Assembly: GCA_964542855.1 (NCBI GenBank)
Contig: CAZIWJ010000010.1
Coordinates: 1 to 30,514, forward strand
Length of the DNA: 30,514 nt
Direction of reading: 5' to 3'
Source: CAZIWJ01 sp964542855
Lineage (GTDB): Bacteria > Bacteroidota > Bacteroidia > Cytophagales > Cyclobacteriaceae
Under the pieces are notes generated by a model. That model searched no databases. It had not been told where the DNA came from and saw only the letters and a list, made by a program, of their open reading frames with translations. How positions within the stretch are numbered: the first letter of the stretch is position 1; each line of letters begins with the position of its first letter. Both the position numbers and the translations under genes were made by a program. This document shows positions 1 to 8,773 of this stretch, one piece after another.

Positions 1-45
1 GATCGTTTCACGTGACTGGAGTTCAGACGTGTGCTCTTCCGATCT
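1..45. other. Illumina TruSeq adapter left on the contig end
   Basis: Positions 12-45 read as the TruSeq read-2/index adapter (starting GTGACTGGAGTTCAGACG and ending CTCTTCCGATCT). The eight bases before it, CGTTTCAC at 4-11, are the reverse complement of GTGAAACG, which I recall as TruSeq index 19, and GAT at 1-3 continues the P7 oligo. The genomic reading frame of the next gene stays open exactly up to base 46. This is an untrimmed library oligo, not biology, and everything at 1-45 should be masked. Confidence 0.97.
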
Positions 46-2808
46 CGGCAGGCTTAAAGCTTTCTTGGTGGGTACCAGCCCGGAAAGGGCTTTCTGGTGG
101 CAGTGCCCGTGCAGTTTAATTACCTGCTCTTTGTCGGTAAACTGATCGGACGAAATGTTTCCGGTATCCATTTCCCGGGCAATAAATTCTTCAAACAGCA
201 GGGTGTTCTCCGCCACCTTGCGGGCCGCTTCCTGCTCTTCTCCCCGCAGTAAATCGATGTACTCGTCGCGCAGCGATAATATAGCCGACGGCTCAATACC
301 GATAATGGGCGTTTCCTCGCTCACCTTGTCTTGCAGGCGTTTTACGTTTTTCCGGGCAATGATGCGTGCCTGCTTCAGTAATCCTTTCGATAGGTAAGTA
401 CGGCCACTTTCTTCCAGCCGGGGTACTTCTACTTCGTAGCCCAGCTGCTCCAGAACCCGGATGGTTTTAATACCAATTTCCACGTCGTTGAAATTGCTGA
501 ACTCGTCGCAAAAAACGTATACTTTCCCTTTGGAGGGCTTTACCTCCGGGCGCTTATCCAGCTGTATTGTATCCGGGTTTTTACCGGAAAGCGTAACCCC
601 TTTGGCAGCCACGATCCCCTGCTGCTGGTGCTTGCTGTACCAGCTATACAGGGTTTGTTTTCCAAGGGTGGGCAGCGATCGTGCCGGGTGGAAGCCGCTC
701 AGCTGCTTAATCCAGGTAGAAAATGGTTTGGTGTTAACCACAAAATTGTAAGCCCAGGGCACCAACGAGGCCAGCTTATTGGCCCGGGTGAAGTTGGCAA
801 TTAACCGACTGCGAAAGGGAATTCCGTTTGCCTCGTAGTACTGCTGCAGGAATTCAGCCTTCATTTTACCCACGTCGACGTTAGAAGGGCATTCGGATTT
901 ACAGCCCTTACACGACAGGCAAAGGTCCATCACCTCTTTAATTTCTTCGTGGTTAAACCGGTTGGGCTTGTCTGAACGGGTGAGGTATTCTCTTAAAATA
1001 TTAGCCCGGGCGCGGGTAGTATCTTTCTCCCGCCGGGTAGCCATATAGCTGGGGCACATGGTTCCGCCGGTGATGTGCGTTTTCCGGCAGTCGCCGCTTC
1101 CGTTACACTGCTCGGCTGCCCGCAATATGCCCTGGTTACCCGAAAAATCCAGGTAGGTATCGAATTCGGGTGTTTCCTGGTTTTCCTCGAAACGCAGGTG
1201 CGTATCCATTGGAGGGGCATCTACAATTTTACCCGGGTTGAAAATATGCCTGGGGTCCCAGGTGTTTTTCAGTTCCTTCAGTAACCCGTAGTTGCGATCG
1301 CCAATCATGAAGTTGATAAACTCGGCCCGCAGGCGGCCATCGCCGTGCTCTCCACTTAAAGAACCCCTGTATTTTTTCACCAGTGTGGCAATTTCACTGG
1401 CAATGGTCCGGAACATGCCGCGCCCGTCTTCTACTTTCAGGTTTAAAACCGGGCGCAGGTGCAATTCCCCGTCGCCGGCATGGGCATAGTGCACACACGA
1501 TAAACCGTACCGGTCCAGTATCTGGTTAAATTCAGCAATGTAATCAGGCAAGTCTTCCACCGCTACTGCGGTATCTTCAATAACCGGGGCCGCTTTAGCA
1601 TCGCCAACTTTATTGCTCAACAGCCCGAGGCCAGCCTTTCGTACTCCCCAGGCAACGTTGGTTTCTTCCCCGTAAAAAACCGGGAAGTGGTAGCCGTAGC
1701 CCTCGGCTTTCAGTGCGCTGATTAGGCCCTGAACTACCTTATCCAGTTCTTCCGCATCGTGTCGGGCAAACTCAATCATCAGCACAGCTTCGGGCTGGCC
1801 TTTAATAAAGAAAGTATTCTTACGGTACTGAGTGTTGGCCTGTGTACGCTCAATGATGTATTTATCCATCAGTTCAGAAGCACCAGCCCCGTGTTTCATG
1901 GCAATGACGTTGGCCAGCAACGACTCATGAATCGTATTAAAGTGGGCGCAGAGCAGCGCCACTTCCTTTGGCGGAACCGGTACGCAGTTTAGCGTAACTT
2001 CAGTAATAAAGGTTAGGGTACCTTCGGACCCGGAAATTAGTTTGCAAAAATTAAAAGGAGCACCACCGGGAGTGAAGATTTCACTTTCCAGTAACTGGTC
2101 AATAGCGTATCCGGTATTTCTTCTGCGTTTAATTTCCGGTTTGGGATATTCACTCCGGATGCTTTCCTGGTTTTCGGAGTTAGACAGCATTTCGTACAAA
2201 TCCTGGTACAGTTTTGCTTCCAGCGGACTGCTTACCCCAACCCCCTGTCGTTTGTTATGAAATTCTTTCGGGCTTAGTTCTTTAAACTCTACCTCGGTGC
2301 CATCGCTGAGCAGGGCCTTTACGGAAATTAAGTGTTCGCGGGTAGTACCGTAAAGCGGCGAATGCAGGCCGCAGGAGTTGTTCCCCACCATTCCGCCAAC
2401 CATGGCCCGGTTTGCCGTAGAGGTTTCCGGGGCGAAAAATAATCCCTGCGGGGCCAGGTGGTGATTCAGTACGTCGCGTACCACGCCCGGTTGAACCGTA
2501 ACGCTTGAACCTTCTTTATCAATATGAAGAATCTTGTTAAACTTCTCGGAAACATCTACAATAATTCCATCGCCCACTACCTGGCCGGCAAGGGAAGTAC
2601 CGGCAGTTCGGGGAATAAGAGAAGTATTGTGTTCAGTAGCAAAGCGAATAAGCTTCTTCAGGTCCTCAACCGTTTCCGGAATGGCCACGGCCAGGGGCAA
2701 TACCCGGTAAGCCGAAGCATCGGTAGCGTACAGGGCACGCATGGCATCATCGTAGTGTAGGGCTCCTTCCAGTTGGTTTTCGAGGTCTTTAAATAAAGCC
2801 TTTTGCAT
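46..2808 (-). CDS. FAD-linked oxidase / Fe-S oxidoreductase (GlcD-GlpC type fusion), 3' end missing
   Basis: The frame is open from ATG at 2808-2806 down to base 46, giving 921 residues with no internal stop. The C-terminus is lost because the contig ends in adapter. Domain order: a PCMH-type FAD-binding domain with PRTAGTSLAGQ at residues 66-76, then MVGGMVGNNSCG and GSEGTLTFITE; a D-lactate dehydrogenase/glycolate oxidase C-terminal domain ending in HGDGR and NPGKIV; two 4Fe-4S motifs (CNGSGDC near 567 with a later MCPS, and CLSCKGCKSECP near 628); and a CCG-type cysteine domain with HGHCHQKAL near 901. Fusions of this kind are usually annotated as D-lactate or 2-hydroxyacid dehydrogenases that pass electrons to the membrane quinone pool. 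The substrate cannot be told from the sequence. The family is usually somewhat longer, so perhaps 50-80 residues are missing. Confidence 0.9.
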
Positions 2809-2876
2809 AAGAAATGTAGTTTTTGAATTATCAGCAGTACATTCTGTTGAATGAATTAGTTTTAAAAATACGAAAT

Positions 2877-3332
2877 TTAAGAGGATTTAGACGACTGGAT
2901 CAGGATTGCCCCCGTAATAAGCAGCACGACCCCGATGATTTTTTTCAGGTTAATTGGTTGCACGTTAAAGCCCAACAAACCGAAGTGGTCTACGATGATG
3001 GAAAAAATTAACTGGCTGGCGATGATGATGCCGAACAAGCGGGCCGGCCCTATTTTGGGCGCAATTAATATTACCGAAGTAATGAAAAAGGTGCCGAGCA
3101 TTCCCCCAGACCACATCCACCAGCGGGTTTTGGCTGCCTGCCCCCAGTCGGGTATAATATCTCCCCGCAGTAAATTTACCAGGACCAGGAACAGGGTGCC
3201 GGTGGCAAATGAAATGAGTGCTGCCTGGAGCGGACTTTTCAGGTAAAAACTAAGCTGGGTATTAGCACCCGACTGCACCCCGATTCCAATGCCTACCAGA
3301 ATTGGGACAATAAAATAAATGTATTGCGTCAT
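2877..3332 (-). CDS. DMT-superfamily YdcZ-type (DUF606) membrane protein
   Basis: This is a 151-residue, strongly hydrophobic protein with about five membrane segments (near residues 4-24, 33-55, 72-92, 98-115 and 128-146). The small-residue start VGIGIGVQSGANTQL and the segment GPARLFGIIIASQLIFS are typical of the YdcZ/DUF606 branch of the drug/metabolite transporter superfamily. The length matches single-module members of that family, which are thought to work as dimers. It lies 68 bp upstream of the FAD oxidase on the same strand, so co-transcription is possible but not shown. No substrate can be assigned. The family call is good and the function is unknown. Confidence 0.8.
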   Translation of the reverse strand: MTQYIYFIVPILVGIGIGVQSGANTQLSFYLKSPLQAALISFATGTLFLVLVNLLRGDIIPDWGQAAKTRWWMWSGGMLGTFFITSVILIAPKIGPARLFGIIIASQLIFSIIVDHFGLLGFNVQPINLKKIIGVVLLITGAILIQSSKSS

Positions 3333-3430
3333 AGTTTGGTTGAGTTAATTTGGGAAGGTATAACCAATACCACTGCTTTCCAATTTCCTGAACGGGTTTA
3401 GAAAATAGTCCTCCCGGCGAGAAAAAAAGC

Positions 3431-3702
3431 GCTACGATAAAGAAAAACCGGCTACGATTAACAAACGGTTTGCCACGAAGCACAAAAATTCGCCACGATA
3501 GAAAAAATTGGGCCACGATGAAGAAAAATGGGCCACGATTCAAATCTACACTGCCAAGATGTCAAAATACGCCCCACGATAAAGAAATACACGCCACGAT
3601 TTAAATCTACACTGCCAGGATGTCAAAATACACGCCACGATAAAGAAATACGCCCCACGATTGAAAAATATCTTACACGATTTTAAAAAATTACACACGA
3701 TT
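3431..3702. repeat. 20-bp-period tandem array, core GCCACGAT
   Basis: Fourteen copies of an eight-base core close to GCCACGAT start at 3431, 3451, 3472, 3492, 3512, 3532, 3553, 3573, 3593, 3614, 3634, 3654, 3674 and 3694. The spacing is therefore 20 or 21 bp throughout. Between cores lie A-rich 12-mers such as AAAGAAATACAC. Inside the array a 61-bp higher-order unit (3532-3592 and 3593-3653) is duplicated with about five mismatches. The period is not a multiple of three, so open frames across it are spurious. It lies in the 683-bp gap between the TonB receptor 3' end and the YdcZ-like gene start. The remainder, 3333-3430 and 3703-3764, shows nothing further. Confidence 0.85.
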
Positions 3703-3764
3703 GAGTAAAAGTGTTTTTTTATTAAAAATTTGTCAATATTTCTGATGCTATTCTACTTTTAACG

Positions 3765-4010
3765 GAATTGCGCTTGCGTTTTGAAAAAGCGCGCATTTTC
3801 AGTTTAAGCATGAAATTGTTGGCAATGGTTGGTTGTATTGAAGGCTCAAGTTTGTAAAAAGCACAAGAGATATAACCACACGCGAGCAAAATTCCTGAAT
3901 TGTAAACACGTGGTACAATTGCGCAGGCGGGACATACTAATTTGCTCGCATGCATTGCGTTTTCAAAACGCATGTGCACAACGCTGCGCTCGATGGCGCG
4001 GTTGTGCGTA
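3765..4010. repeat. Hairpin-rich intergenic block, possible small mobile or REP-like element
   Basis: Three GC-rich inverted repeats stand out in an otherwise AT-rich gap. TGCGTTTT-C-AAAACGCA at 3956-3972 is a perfect 8+8 palindrome. GCACAAC at 3976-3982 pairs with GTTGTGC at 4001-4007, with an inner GCGC/GCGC pair. A related imperfect hairpin containing TGCGTTTT lies at 3770-3795, at the other edge. The paired edges suggest one unit of about 245 bp. The last hairpin lies 9 bp after the TonB receptor stop and might end its transcript, although no T-run follows. No credible coding frame is present. The nature of the element is inference. Confidence 0.4.
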
Positions 4011-4015
4011 TCGCC

Positions 4016-6400
4016 TTAAAAATCTACAATAATGCCCAGCGTGGGTAAGGGCGAGCTGTTATCTACTTCCGTAATCTGAACCAGGTTGCGTGGCTGAATA
4101 ATGTTGCCGGCATCGTTTCGCTCCAGCCCATAACTGGGTGGCCCCGGAATTTGGGTACCCAGCACATTGGTTACTTCCAGGAACAGGTTGAGCGTCCAGT
4201 TATTGAAATTCCATTTCTTGTCTACCCGGATATCCAGTTGGTTGAAGCTATCCAGGCGCTCTTCCCCCAGGTTGCTGTAATCCAGCACCAGGGTTGGGTA
4301 TACCTCTTCGCTGGCCTGCGCGTTAACCGGGGGAAACGGGGCCCGCCCCAAAAACCGGAAGCGGGTACCAATTTCCCAGTTATTGGGTAATTTATAACCG
4401 CCGGTAAAGGAAAGCAGGTGCCGGTTGTCCCAACTGGAAGGCAGGTATTCGTTGGTATCGAATCCGGTAAATTCACTCCAGTACAGGGTGTAGGCCAGAA
4501 TCCCGTAAAAGTTTTTGCTCAGCTTCTGCTGGTACAGGAATTCAACCCCGTAGGCCCTCCCCTTCCCAATGGTTTCTACCGGTTCGCTGCCCAGCACGGA
4601 AAAATCGCCGCCCAAATTGGCCAGTGATACCGAGTCGGTTACCGATAGCGGGTAGTTGCTGTACAGTTTCAAAAAACCTTCAACGGTAAAGCGGGTCGAC
4701 CGGCGGGGCAGGAATTCCACGCCGGCAACCATGTGGTCGCTGCGTGTGTAGTTACTGCCCTGGTTCACGTAGTTTCTGTTATTATCCTGGAAACCGAGTA
4801 TGGTGTAGGGAGGAATTTTAAAGTACCGACCTAGCGAGGCATTAACCGACCAGCGGCTGGCTTTGTCGAGCTGGTACGACAGGGAAGCGCGGGGAGAAAA
4901 CGTGCGCAGCACATTATTACCTTCGTCGGTAAAGGTATTGCCATCTACTCGAAACCCAACCGATCCACTCAGCCGGCCGAACTCCCGGGCCACCTGGTAA
5001 AACAGCCCGTAGCGGAAGAAATTCAGTTCGCTGGTAAAATTAAAATCGTTCACCACGTTGGTGGTGGTATTTTCGTACCGGGAATATTGCATTAACGCCC
5101 CGCTGGTGAAGGTCCAGTCGCCAACAAAATTGGTCATTTCAAAACGCAGCTTGTTTTCGTCTTCCACCGATTTATTAGAAAGGATAAGCCCTTCCTGGTT
5201 TTCGGTATCTTCGTATCGGCTGAAGTCATTATTCAGAATGTTTCCGCTCAACGTGGTGCGGGTAAACCCTGTACCATTTCTAAAGCGGTGCTTCCAGCTT
5301 ATACCAACGGTGCTGCTCCACTGCTTAATAATGGGAACCTGATCGAGGGTAGCCTGCTGTTCGGCGGTGATATCGTCGGGAATATTCACTCGAAAATTGT
5401 CGATCGACCCAACCCCGATCAGGTTCAGCTCATCGTATTTCCCGATTTTATGGTTCACCTTGTACTGGTAATCCCAGTAGTCGGGCAGAAAAGGCAGGCC
5501 GATGAGTTGAAAAAGAAATTGCAGGTAAGAGCGGCGGGCGGAAACGATGTAGGTGGTTTTAGCCAGTTCGTTTTCCTCTTTGGGTTTAATTAGCGGTCCT
5601 TCCAGGGTGAGGGCCGCTTCGCTCCCGCTCACCCGGATATTGGTTCTGCGCCTGCGCGGATCGCCGTTGCGCTGATCGAACTGAATTACACCAGACAAGG
5701 CGTTGTCGTACTGGGCCGGGAAGGAACTGGTGTTCAGGGTAACCCCTTCAAAGAAAGATACATTTAGTAACCCTACCGGGCCGCCGGCACTGCCCTGGGT
5801 AGAAAAGTGGTTAATGTTGGGAATTTCCACCCCGTCGAGGTAATACACGTTTTCGTTTGGCGCTCCGCCCCGGATAATAACGTCGTTCCGAAAGCCCCCA
5901 ACCGACCCGGAAACCCCCGGTAGTGATTGTACCACCTTGGCGATGTCGTTATTACCGCCGGGATAGGTAGCAATTTCTTCCGGCGACAGCCGCTGTATGG
6001 AATTGGGGGTTTCCAGTTCTTTCTGAAACGGGCTGGCCGTAACCACTATTTCGCTGAGCTCATCTACACTTTCCTGTAAATTGAAATTGATGTTGGGCGT
6101 GCCGGCCGATTTCACCACCACGTTGTAGCGGGTTCGCGACTGGTAGCCCACGTAAGAAGCAACTACGTTGTACGATTTGGCCGGAACGTTTTTAATAGCG
6201 TAGTAACCGTTTATATCGGTAACACTCCCCAAATCTGTGCCTTCCAGGCGAACCGAAACCCCGATCAGGACTTCTTCGGTTTTGGCATCGCGTACATACC
6301 CGCTCAATTCCCCGGTGTTTTGGGCTTGTGCCGAAAATATAATACCCAGCCAGGTGACCCATATAGTACACTTTTGTACAGTTAGCCGCAACCTTTTCAT
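4016..6400 (-). CDS. TonB-dependent outer-membrane receptor with carboxypeptidase-like N-terminal domain
   Basis: This 794-residue protein begins with a signal peptide (about residues 1-26, ending SAQAQ). A CarboxypepD_reg-like beta-sandwich follows at about 30-115 (GELSGYVRDAKTEEVLIG, then DINGYYAIKNVPA). The plug domain covers about 120-240 (EIVVTASPFQKELE, DVIIRGGAPNENVYYLDGVE), and a long beta-barrel ends in the expected terminal phenylalanine (LGIIVDF). It sits in the outer membrane and takes up an unknown ligand using TonB energy. There is no SusD partner beside it, so it is not a typical polysaccharide locus. It is divergent from a MarR-family gene, and palindromes in and near the shared promoter region suggest control by that regulator. 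The frame is intact and the start at 6400-6398 gives a clean signal peptide. Confidence 0.93.
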   Translation of the reverse strand: MKRLRLTVQKCTIWVTWLGIIFSAQAQNTGELSGYVRDAKTEEVLIGVSVRLEGTDLGSVTDINGYYAIKNVPAKSYNVVASYVGYQSRTRYNVVVKSAGTPNINFNLQESVDELSEIVVTASPFQKELETPNSIQRLSPEEIATYPGGNNDIAKVVQSLPGVSGSVGGFRNDVIIRGGAPNENVYYLDGVEIPNINHFSTQGSAGGPVGLLNVSFFEGVTLNTSSFPAQYDNALSGVIQFDQRNGDPRRRRTNIRVSGSEAALTLEGPLIKPKEENELAKTTYIVSARRSYLQFLFQLIGLPFLPDYWDYQYKVNHKIGKYDELNLIGVGSIDNFRVNIPDDITAEQQATLDQVPIIKQWSSTVGISWKHRFRNGTGFTRTTLSGNILNNDFSRYEDTENQEGLILSNKSVEDENKLRFEMTNFVGDWTFTSGALMQYSRYENTTTNVVNDFNFTSELNFFRYGLFYQVAREFGRLSGSVGFRVDGNTFTDEGNNVLRTFSPRASLSYQLDKASRWSVNASLGRYFKIPPYTILGFQDNNRNYVNQGSNYTRSDHMVAGVEFLPRRSTRFTVEGFLKLYSNYPLSVTDSVSLANLGGDFSVLGSEPVETIGKGRAYGVEFLYQQKLSKNFYGILAYTLYWSEFTGFDTNEYLPSSWDNRHLLSFTGGYKLPNNWEIGTRFRFLGRAPFPPVNAQASEEVYPTLVLDYSNLGEERLDSFNQLDIRVDKKWNFNNWTLNLFLEVTNVLGTQIPGPPSYGLERNDAGNIIQPRNLVQITEVDNSSPLPTLGIIVDF
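6367..6378. promoter_or_regulatory. TACA-N4-TGTA palindrome (site 3), inside the receptor start
   Basis: TACACTTTTGTA lies in the first codons of the TonB receptor. Its arms are identical to those of the two sites in the neighbouring intergenic region. It is a possible operator for the MarR-family protein and the weakest of the three because it lies within coding sequence. Confidence 0.35.
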
Positions 6401-6462
6401 AGCATATAAAGCAAATTATAACTGATTCTTTTCACTAAGTTAACGTGCAGGCAAGTTTTTAC

Positions 6463-6474
6463 TACAAATTTGTA
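6463..6474. promoter_or_regulatory. TACA-N4-TGTA palindrome (site 1)
   Basis: TACAAATTTGTA is a perfect 12-bp palindrome in the divergent promoter region, 62 bp before the TonB receptor start and about 80 bp before the MarR-family start. MarR proteins bind short palindromes of this kind near their own genes. Assignment as the operator is inference. Confidence 0.5.
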
Positions 6475-6526
6475 TGTAATTCGGGACACCTTCTCTTAAA
6501 TTTTGTTTCCCTGACAACAGAAAAGT

Positions 6527-6538
6527 TACAAAATTGTA
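6527..6538. promoter_or_regulatory. TACA-N4-TGTA palindrome (site 2)
   Basis: TACAAAATTGTA ends 5 bp before the preferred MarR-family start codon and differs from site 1 by one central base. Its place over the ribosome-loading region would suit autorepression. It is a candidate operator by position and similarity only. Confidence 0.5.
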
Positions 6539-6543
6539 TAATT

Positions 6544-7227
6544 ATGCATTCCACTTACACCGAAGTAATTACGTTAATTCGTCTCTGGTCTACTTTCCGG
6601 GAGCAGGATCATGGGAATGATGTGCAGGATTTCGGCCGCTGGTTGTTGAATAAAAAGAGTGAATCGGAAGCACCTGTAGCTGCAACAACAGCAGCCGGGA
6701 AAGATATTCCGCCCATTCAGGGTTACCAGCCCGCTGAATATACACTGGATTTACAGCTAGGCAGGGTACTGGCCCGGGTTCTGCGTTTTACCGCCATCTG
6801 GACCAAAAAAGCCTTCCATGAGCTTCCCATCCGCACTATGGACGAATACGGGATGCTTAAATACACGGAGCAGGCCATTAGCCCGAAGAAAACCGAACTG
6901 GTTCAGCACTCCCTGCTGGAAAGCACTACCTGTTTCGAAATTTTAAAACGATTTAAAAAACAAGGCATTACCAACGAACGTTTTGATGATAAAGACAAGC
7001 GAACCCGTCGGGTGTTCCTAACCGAAAAAGGGCAACACGTAGTGAGAAAGGCCGATAAGCAAACCCGTTCGCTTTCTAATTTACTAATGGGCGATCTGGC
7101 CGATGAACAAAAGAAAATGCTGCTGGATATGCTAACCCGGATCGATAATTTTCACCAGTTGCTGTACGAACAAGGAAGCGAATATTCTTTTGAAAAAGTA
7201 ATTCAGAAGACAAACACTGATGTTTGA
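6544..7227 (+). CDS. MarR-family winged-helix transcriptional regulator
   Basis: The frame is open from 6445, but I prefer the ATG at 6544 (227 residues, MHSTYTEV). The 33 residues upstream look like translated intergenic DNA and include the palindromes. After a helical N-terminus and a low-complexity linker (about 35-60, SEAPVAATTAAG), a winged helix covers about 95-200. The recognition region is LLESTTCFEILKRFKKQG, and the wing is DDKDKRTRRVFLTEKG, the D-x-R-x-R pattern of MarR wings. A dimerisation helix follows. It is longer than the usual MarR length of about 150 residues because of the N-terminal helix and linker. It probably represses itself and perhaps the divergent receptor gene. The ligand is unknown. 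Confidence 0.85.
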   Translation: MHSTYTEVITLIRLWSTFREQDHGNDVQDFGRWLLNKKSESEAPVAATTAAGKDIPPIQGYQPAEYTLDLQLGRVLARVLRFTAIWTKKAFHELPIRTMDEYGMLKYTEQAISPKKTELVQHSLLESTTCFEILKRFKKQGITNERFDDKDKRTRRVFLTEKGQHVVRKADKQTRSLSNLLMGDLADEQKKMLLDMLTRIDNFHQLLYEQGSEYSFEKVIQKTNTDV

Positions 7228-7242
7228 TTTTTTACCTGCACC

Positions 7243-8661
7243 ATGAATACCCGACTACTCTTTCCCCTCGCTTTCATTTTTTGTATCTCCGGCCTTTCCC
7301 CCAACCTGATGGCCCAGCGTACCCTGTCGGAAGGCGATCGGTTTCTGGTCGACGAATGGCGATTGAAAAATAATAAGAACAACCTCTCGAACATACCACA
7401 GGGAACCCCGATGCTGGGCGATTTACCGATGGTTTTATTTGAATACAACGGAGGGTTATTAAATACCAACCTAATTAACCAGGCTAACCCCGACCTGCGC
7501 CGGCCGGTTCCCCGCTTAACTTACCGCCTGAAGCTGCCCAACCTGAGTGCTTACATCGATACTTTATTTATTATGGTTGCCATTAACGGGCCGGGGAACG
7601 CACAGGCCGTAAACAGCCTCATCGTGGGTAACACCGGTACTAACCTGGAGTACTTCCTGGATTATAACAATAATTTCAATTTCACCGACGATGGCGGGGC
7701 GTTTGCCTTTCCATCATCCGCTCCCGTTGACCGGGTGTCGACCAACAACACCAAAGTAAAAAATAAAGGAAAGCGCTACACCTCTACTATTCACTGGAAG
7801 CTGGTTTCTATTGAACCCTTCGGATCTGAACTCCCCTATCGGTTTGTACTGTATGATTTGCGGGTGGCTAAAGACTTCCTGGCTTCGGCGGGCATGACCG
7901 TTTTTAACAATCCCTACCGGCCGGAGCAACTGGTTACCGACCGGGAGCGCGAGGAAGCGCCGGCGGAGAAAAAAACGATTGTGAAGCCGTTAAACAACGG
8001 TTTCCGGGTAAACGCTTATACCGACTTTGCTTTCGGATCGGGTGAGCAGAGTTTTGGCTTCGATACCCCGGATGGTGAAACCCGGCAGTACGCGGCCAGT
8101 ATTGATGCGCTAACCCAGTTAAGCTTTTCAGCTTCGGTTTCGTTCCTTAACTTCAGCATTGGAGGTACATTCGGGCTGGAAGGAAACCAAATTGGTCAGA
8201 CTGAACGCTACACCTACAGCGACCGGTTTACCAGTGGCCGATTTACTGAGTACAATACCGGCGACTGGCCCCGGCGGCGGCAACTGTACGGCGGGTTTGT
8301 GAGCTACGATATTCCTTTGTTTCGCAAAGCTTACCTAACTCCCGTTTACGCCCGGTATTTCTATCGCTACGCCAGGGATTCCCCTCCTTTCCTGGAAGAC
8401 AATGCCAATTTAAAGTTTGTGGATATAAACCAGGACGTCAATACAGCCTTTCAGGACCGGAGTTCCATCCAGTATGGATTAGGTTTTAAATACGTAATGG
8501 GCAAGCGGTTCTTGTTGCACTTCAGTGCTCGCTGGGTAGTGAACCGCTTTTCCATTAACGAATTCTTTATTCGCGAACCGTTCCTTCCTAACAGCCTGCG
8601 CACCAGTTATAACACCTTTAACTACGGCCTGGGCTTTCAGTATATCCTGTTTGGGGGGTAA
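7243..8661 (+). CDS. Exported protein of unknown function, predicted beta-rich outer-membrane protein
   Basis: I do not recognise a named family. The 472-residue protein starts with a signal peptide (about 1-24, ending in MAQ). Residues 25-215 look like a soluble beta domain. A proline/lysine/glutamate linker follows (about 225-245, EREEAPAEKKTIVKP). The C-terminal half has alternating aromatic strands (FGFDTPDGE, LSFSASVSFLNFSIGG, RRQLYGGFVSYDI, KRFLLHFSARWVVNRF) and ends FQYILFGG, which suggests an outer-membrane barrel. It starts 15 bp after the MarR-family stop and so is probably co-transcribed with it. A link to the same stimulus or ligand is inference. Length, linker and intact frame argue for a real gene. 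Confidence 0.8.
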   Translation: MNTRLLFPLAFIFCISGLSPNLMAQRTLSEGDRFLVDEWRLKNNKNNLSNIPQGTPMLGDLPMVLFEYNGGLLNTNLINQANPDLRRPVPRLTYRLKLPNLSAYIDTLFIMVAINGPGNAQAVNSLIVGNTGTNLEYFLDYNNNFNFTDDGGAFAFPSSAPVDRVSTNNTKVKNKGKRYTSTIHWKLVSIEPFGSELPYRFVLYDLRVAKDFLASAGMTVFNNPYRPEQLVTDREREEAPAEKKTIVKPLNNGFRVNAYTDFAFGSGEQSFGFDTPDGETRQYAASIDALTQLSFSASVSFLNFSIGGTFGLEGNQIGQTERYTYSDRFTSGRFTEYNTGDWPRRRQLYGGFVSYDIPLFRKAYLTPVYARYFYRYARDSPPFLEDNANLKFVDINQDVNTAFQDRSSIQYGLGFKYVMGKRFLLHFSARWVVNRFSINEFFIREPFLPNSLRTSYNTFNYGLGFQYILFGG

Positions 8662-8773
8662 TACACGAGCAGGTAATGTACGGGTAGGAATAAAATAAAA
8701 AAGTTGCTTACACGGATACCAGTTGTTGCTTGTTGCGCGCGTGCGGCTCTTTTATTTTGCTCGTAGCTTTACT

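Noticed and set aside
3262..3543. 93-residue minus-strand frame through the tandem array
   Set aside because: It is a by-product of the AT-rich 20-bp repeats, it overlaps the start of the YdcZ-like gene, and its sequence is low-complexity phenylalanine-rich.
3431..3702. CRISPR array
   Set aside because: The repeated core is only about 8 bp with 12-bp A-rich spacers that are themselves similar; there are no cas genes and the spacing is too short.
3956..4007. Integron attC site
   Set aside because: The hairpin GCACAAC/GTTGTGC recalls attC arms but breaks the RYYYAAC/GTTRRRY consensus, and no integrase or cassette array is present.
6445..6543. Extended N-terminus of the MarR-family gene
   Set aside because: The extra 33 residues are translated promoter DNA that includes two palindromes; the ATG at 6544 gives a sensible protein.
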